A stretch of DNA of 7,422 nt from Chitinophaga pinensis (lineage in GTDB: Bacteria; Bacteroidota; Bacteroidia; Flavobacteriales; Flavobacteriaceae), in assembly GCA_943324925.2 (NCBI GenBank), contig CALPNL020000099.1, positions 1-7,422 of the forward strand. The letters run 5' to 3'. Position numbers and translations under genes: made by a program. Below, piece after piece: positions 5,304-7,422 of the stretch (within the stretch, counting starts at the first letter, position 1; each line of letters starts with the position of its first letter). The notes beneath the pieces were generated by a model. The model searched no databases. It worked only from the letters and a program-made list of their open reading frames with translations, and was not told the origin of the DNA.

Positions 5304-7117
5304 ATATCCAGTTCGAAAGTTTTTCTAAGTATATCTAAATTAGAATTGATTTCGGTTAATCGATTGTATTTTTCTTGGGGTGTAAATGCTTTTTTGGTTG
5401 TAACGCTTTCATTTACAATTACTTCAATTGTAATGTTGTGATTGTGCAAATGTCCTTTTAAATAGCCTAACAAACCATTTTTTTCCGATTCAAAATCGAT
5501 TTTCGAACCTTGGTTAGGCAATTCTAAAGTAATTGTAGTTCCATTTAATTTTGGATCGTTTATTAGTAATAAAGATTCCATTATTTTATAACCTTTATCT
5601 CCTAATCGTTGCGCATATTTGTTCCAATACAATAACATATCGGTTTCATTAAAGTCTTCGGTTGGTAAATGAGTTTCCTCTTTTATTATCGATTTTCCTG
5701 CTTCTAGAAGTTCCTTTTTTGCTTTTATACTCGCCAATGAAAAGGCGGAAACTTTAGGTTCTGATTCAATATCTATTGTTGTTGTTTGTGTTTTTTCAAT
5801 TGGTTCTTCATCAACATTATTTTCAATAGAAGTCTTTTCAGATTCATAAGTTCCTATGGTTAATTGATCTAATCCTTCATCTCCATCAACAATTTCAACT
5901 GATTCCCCTTCAACTTCAATAGATTCCCCTGGGTTTATTTCGGGTTGTACTTCAACTTCAATAGTTGGTTTCTCAACAACAGTTTTATCAGTTATTGAAT
6001 AATTCGCAATTTTAAAATGTGTGGGTGGAATTATATAAGATTCAGCCTTTTTTTTTTCTCCATCAAAAGTGATAGAGGCCAATTGCATTAAGCAAAGCTC
6101 AACTAGTAATCGTTGATTTTGACTGATTTTGTATTTCAAGTCGCACTCATTAGCAATTTGAATTCCTTCTAATAAAAAGTCTTGAGTTGTTTTTTGAGAT
6201 TGAATTCCATACAATTTTTGAGCTTGTTCGCCCACTTCCAACAGGGTAATGGTGGATGGTGTTTTGCTGACTAATAAATCTCTAAAATGAGAAGCCAATC
6301 CAGCAATAAAATGATGCCCGTCAAATCCTTTTGACAAGATTTCATTGTAAGCCATCAATAATTCTGGAATTTTATTTTCAATAATTAAATCGGTAATATT
6401 GATGTAAGTTTCATAATCAAGTACATTCAGATTTTCTGTAACTGCTTGACGTGTAAGGTTATTTCCGCAGAATGATACGACTCTATCAAATATAGATAAG
6501 GCATCACGCATGGCGCCATCAGCTTTTTGGGCAATAATGTGTAATGCATCATCCTCAAATTTTACCCCTTGACTTTCTGCAACTTCAGCTAAATGTTCTT
6601 TAGCGTCTTTTACTGTAATTCTTTTGAAATCAAATATCTGACAACGAGATAAAATTGTAGGGATAATTTTGTGTTTTTCTGTAGTTGCCAATATAAAAAT
6701 GGCATGTTTTGGTGGCTCTTCTAATGTTTTCAAAAACGCATTAAAAGCGGCTGCTGACAACATGTGAACCTCGTCAATAATATAAACCTTATATTTTCCA
6801 GTTTGAGGCGGGATTCTAACTTGGTCAATCAAATTACGAATATCATCGACTGAGTTGTTTGAAGCTGCATCTAATTCAAATACATTAAAAGCAAAATCTT
6901 CTAGCGGATCGTCATAACCGGGTTGGTTGATTTTTCTTGCTAATATTCGGGCACAAGTCGTTTTTCCAACTCCTCTAGGTCCAGTAAATAATAGTGCTGA
7001 CGCCAAATGATTGGATTCTATGGCATTTAATAAAGTATTAGTAATGGCTTTTTGGCCTACAACATCTTTAAATGTTTGAGGGCGATATTTACGTGCCGAT
7101 ACTACAAATTCTTCCAT
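5300..7117 (-). CDS. dnaX: DNA polymerase III subunit gamma/tau
   Basis: The clamp-loader ATPase that opens the sliding clamp and links it to the replicative polymerase. The 605 residues contain Walker A GPRGVGKT (46-53), Walker B IIDEVHM (113-119), sensor 1 LATT (143-146), the SRC arginine-finger motif (157-159) and sensor 2 GAMRDALS (R204), with the oligomerising domain III ending near residue 350. A low-complexity acidic linker rich in E, V, T and I follows (about 370-460), then a folded C-terminal tau-type domain (about 490-580). Two points are unusual: the four-cysteine zinc module normally between Walker A and B is missing (residues 62-77 have no cysteine), and a coding-strand A10 run covers codons 354-357. 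The ATG at 7115-7117 precedes the conserved SARKYRPQTFKDVVGQ, supporting the start. It is divergent from rnpB and convergent with ppx. Confidence 0.97.
   Translation of the reverse strand: MEEFVVSARKYRPQTFKDVVGQKAITNTLLNAIESNHLASALLFTGPRGVGKTTCARILARKINQPGYDDPLEDFAFNVFELDAASNNSVDDIRNLIDQVRIPPQTGKYKVYIIDEVHMLSAAAFNAFLKTLEEPPKHAIFILATTEKHKIIPTILSRCQIFDFKRITVKDAKEHLAEVAESQGVKFEDDALHIIAQKADGAMRDALSIFDRVVSFCGNNLTRQAVTENLNVLDYETYINITDLIIENKIPELLMAYNEILSKGFDGHHFIAGLASHFRDLLVSKTPSTITLLEVGEQAQKLYGIQSQKTTQDFLLEGIQIANECDLKYKISQNQRLLVELCLMQLASITFDGEKKKAESYIIPPTHFKIANYSITDKTVVEKPTIEVEVQPEINPGESIEVEGESVEIVDGDEGLDQLTIGTYESEKTSIENNVDEEPIEKTQTTTIDIESEPKVSAFSLASIKAKKELLEAGKSIIKEETHLPTEDFNETDMLLYWNKYAQRLGDKGYKIMESLLLINDPKLNGTTITLELPNQGSKIDFESEKNGLLGYLKGHLHNHNITIEVIVNESVTTKKAFTPQEKYNRLTEINSNLDILRKTFELDI
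5908..5964 (-). repeat. Short direct repeat in the dnaX linker
   Basis: A 15-base sequence (CTTCAACTTCAATAG on the + strand) occurs at 5908-5922 and again at 5950-5964, exactly 42 bases (14 codons) apart and in frame. Each copy encodes IEVE in the acidic linker of DnaX, and GES(I/V)E also recurs nearby. It probably reflects small in-frame duplication or codon convergence in an unstructured linker. Confidence 0.6.
6042..6058 (-). other. A10 slippery run in dnaX, candidate programmed slippage/frameshift site
   Basis: On the coding strand, codons 354-357 read GAA AAA AAA AAG, a run of ten A (6057-6048). Reading one base back, or adding one A to the transcript, gives GAA AAA AAA AAA GGC TGA, ending at 6044-6042 with a 358-residue product. 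Losing one A leads to TAA at 6033-6031 and 361 residues. The run follows immediately after the conserved domain III, so either product would keep the entire clamp-loader core and lose the linker and tau domain. The sequence facts are direct; use as a programmed site is inferred from the parallels with E. coli (ribosomal frameshift) and Thermus (transcriptional slippage on an A9 run). Confidence 0.55.
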
Positions 7118-7134
7118 AGAAAATTATTGGTTTA

Positions 7135-7142
7135 CAAATATA
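7135..7142 (-). promoter_or_regulatory. Candidate -7 element of the dnaX promoter
   Basis: On the minus strand TATATTTG (7142-7135) fits TAnnTTTG. At the expected -33 position there is only TTC (7164-7162) rather than TTG. The start would fall around 7128, leaving a leader of only about 10 bases. A second -7-like match, TAAATTTG (7183-7176), also lacks a -33 partner at the right distance. The 140-base divergent region 7118-7257 otherwise shows only AT-rich sequence and the rnpB promoter. Confidence 0.4.
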
Positions 7143-7245
7143 GATTTATTATTTCAATTTTGAAATTCTAATTTTCAAATTTATTCTATATTTTATTTAT
7201 AAAATTAAAGCTATTATCTTTCAAATATTTATTCAATTATTATCG

Positions 7246-7253
7246 TAGATTTG
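7246..7253 (+). promoter_or_regulatory. Candidate -7 element of the rnpB promoter
   Basis: TAGATTTG fits the Bacteroidota -7 consensus and ends five bases before the predicted 5' end of RNase P RNA at 7258, the right spacing for transcription to begin at the mature end. No TTG is present 17-23 bases upstream, so the -33 element is weak or absent. Confidence 0.55.
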
Positions 7254-7257
7254 CATC

Positions 7258-7422
7258 GCAGACCGCCTTATCGCCACGCTTAAGTGTGGAGGAAAGTCCG
7301 GACACCACAGAGAAGCATAGCGGGTAACGCCCGTCATTTTGAGCAATCAAAAGAGGACAAGTGCAACAGAAAGCAGGTACAGGTAATGCTGTAGTGAAAC
7401 CAGGTAAACTCTATGCGGTGAA
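7258..7422 (+). ncRNA. rnpB: RNase P RNA, 5' part (3' end beyond the window)
   Basis: This is the catalytic RNA of RNase P, which trims the 5' leader from precursor tRNAs. Conserved blocks are visible: GAGGAAAGTCCGGAC after a short P3 hairpin (CACGC/GTGTG), a GGGTAACGCCC P8-type hairpin, and GTGCAACAGAAAGCA (the universal AGUGCAACAGA block). A 6-bp hairpin TTTTGA-GCAA-TCAAAA (7337-7352) has a GNRA tetraloop and matches P9. TACAG/CTGTA (7378-7393) forms a compact hairpin where P12 is expected. The start at GCAGACCGC is chosen because it can form the 5' strand of helix P1 and begins five bases after the -7 element; the 3' strand of P1 is outside the window, so the exact end is unconfirmed. About 165 bases of the usual 330-400 are present. 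Confidence 0.95.

Noticed and set aside
5323..5345. TTCTAA/TTAGAA inverted repeat near the dnaX 3' end as a terminator
   Set aside because: It is only a 6-bp AT-rich stem with an 11-base loop, lies inside the dnaX coding region, and has no following U-tract in a suitable position.
1..7422. A defence system, mobile element or CRISPR array
   Set aside because: All recognisable genes are housekeeping or polyphosphate genes, with no terminal inverted repeats, spacers, integrase or transposase, and no visible shift in base composition.

Overview
The window reads as chromosomal DNA from a member of the Bacteroidota, most likely Flavobacterium or a close relative. It is strongly AT-rich. Promoter-like elements follow the Bacteroidota pattern (TAnnTTTG at -7, with TTG about 17-23 bases upstream) rather than the sigma70 pattern, and gene starts lack clear Shine-Dalgarno sequences. 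The DnaX, PPK1 and RNase P RNA sequences resemble flavobacterial versions as I remember them. I see no mobile elements, CRISPR arrays, tRNAs or signs of recent transfer.

Layout: (1) 1-1074, +, the 3' part of a MoxR/magnesium-chelatase-type AAA+ ATPase gene that enters from the left edge. (2) 1076-1114, a bidirectional intrinsic terminator shared with the convergent gene. (3) 1127-1567, -, a small J-domain plus KTSC-domain protein. (4) 1568-1780, a divergent promoter region. (5) 1781-5303, +, a compact polyphosphate cluster: a SixA-type histidine phosphatase overlapping PPK1 by 8 bases, then a short Ppx/GppA-type phosphatase 33 bases downstream. (6) 5300-7117, -, dnaX, converging on ppx with the two stop codons overlapping by 4 bases. 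(7) 7118-7257, a second divergent promoter region. (8) 7258 to the right edge, +, the 5' part of RNase P RNA.

The sixA-ppk1-ppx genes probably form one transcript carrying polyphosphate synthesis (PPK1), a probable polyphosphate-degrading or (p)ppGpp-related phosphatase (Ppx/GppA) and a phosphohistidine phosphatase. PPK1 works through a phosphohistidine intermediate, so the coupled SixA homologue suggests a functional link, which is inference. The other genes are housekeeping: the DNA polymerase III clamp loader, RNase P and likely chaperone-type proteins.

The observation most worth following is an A10 run in dnaX (coding strand; 6048-6057) just after the three clamp-loader domains. Slippage by one base in either direction meets a stop codon within two to six codons and would give a gamma-like protein of about 358-361 residues. 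This resembles programmed gamma production in E. coli and Thermus but has not been tested here. The same DnaX lacks the four-cysteine zinc module found in most bacterial homologues.
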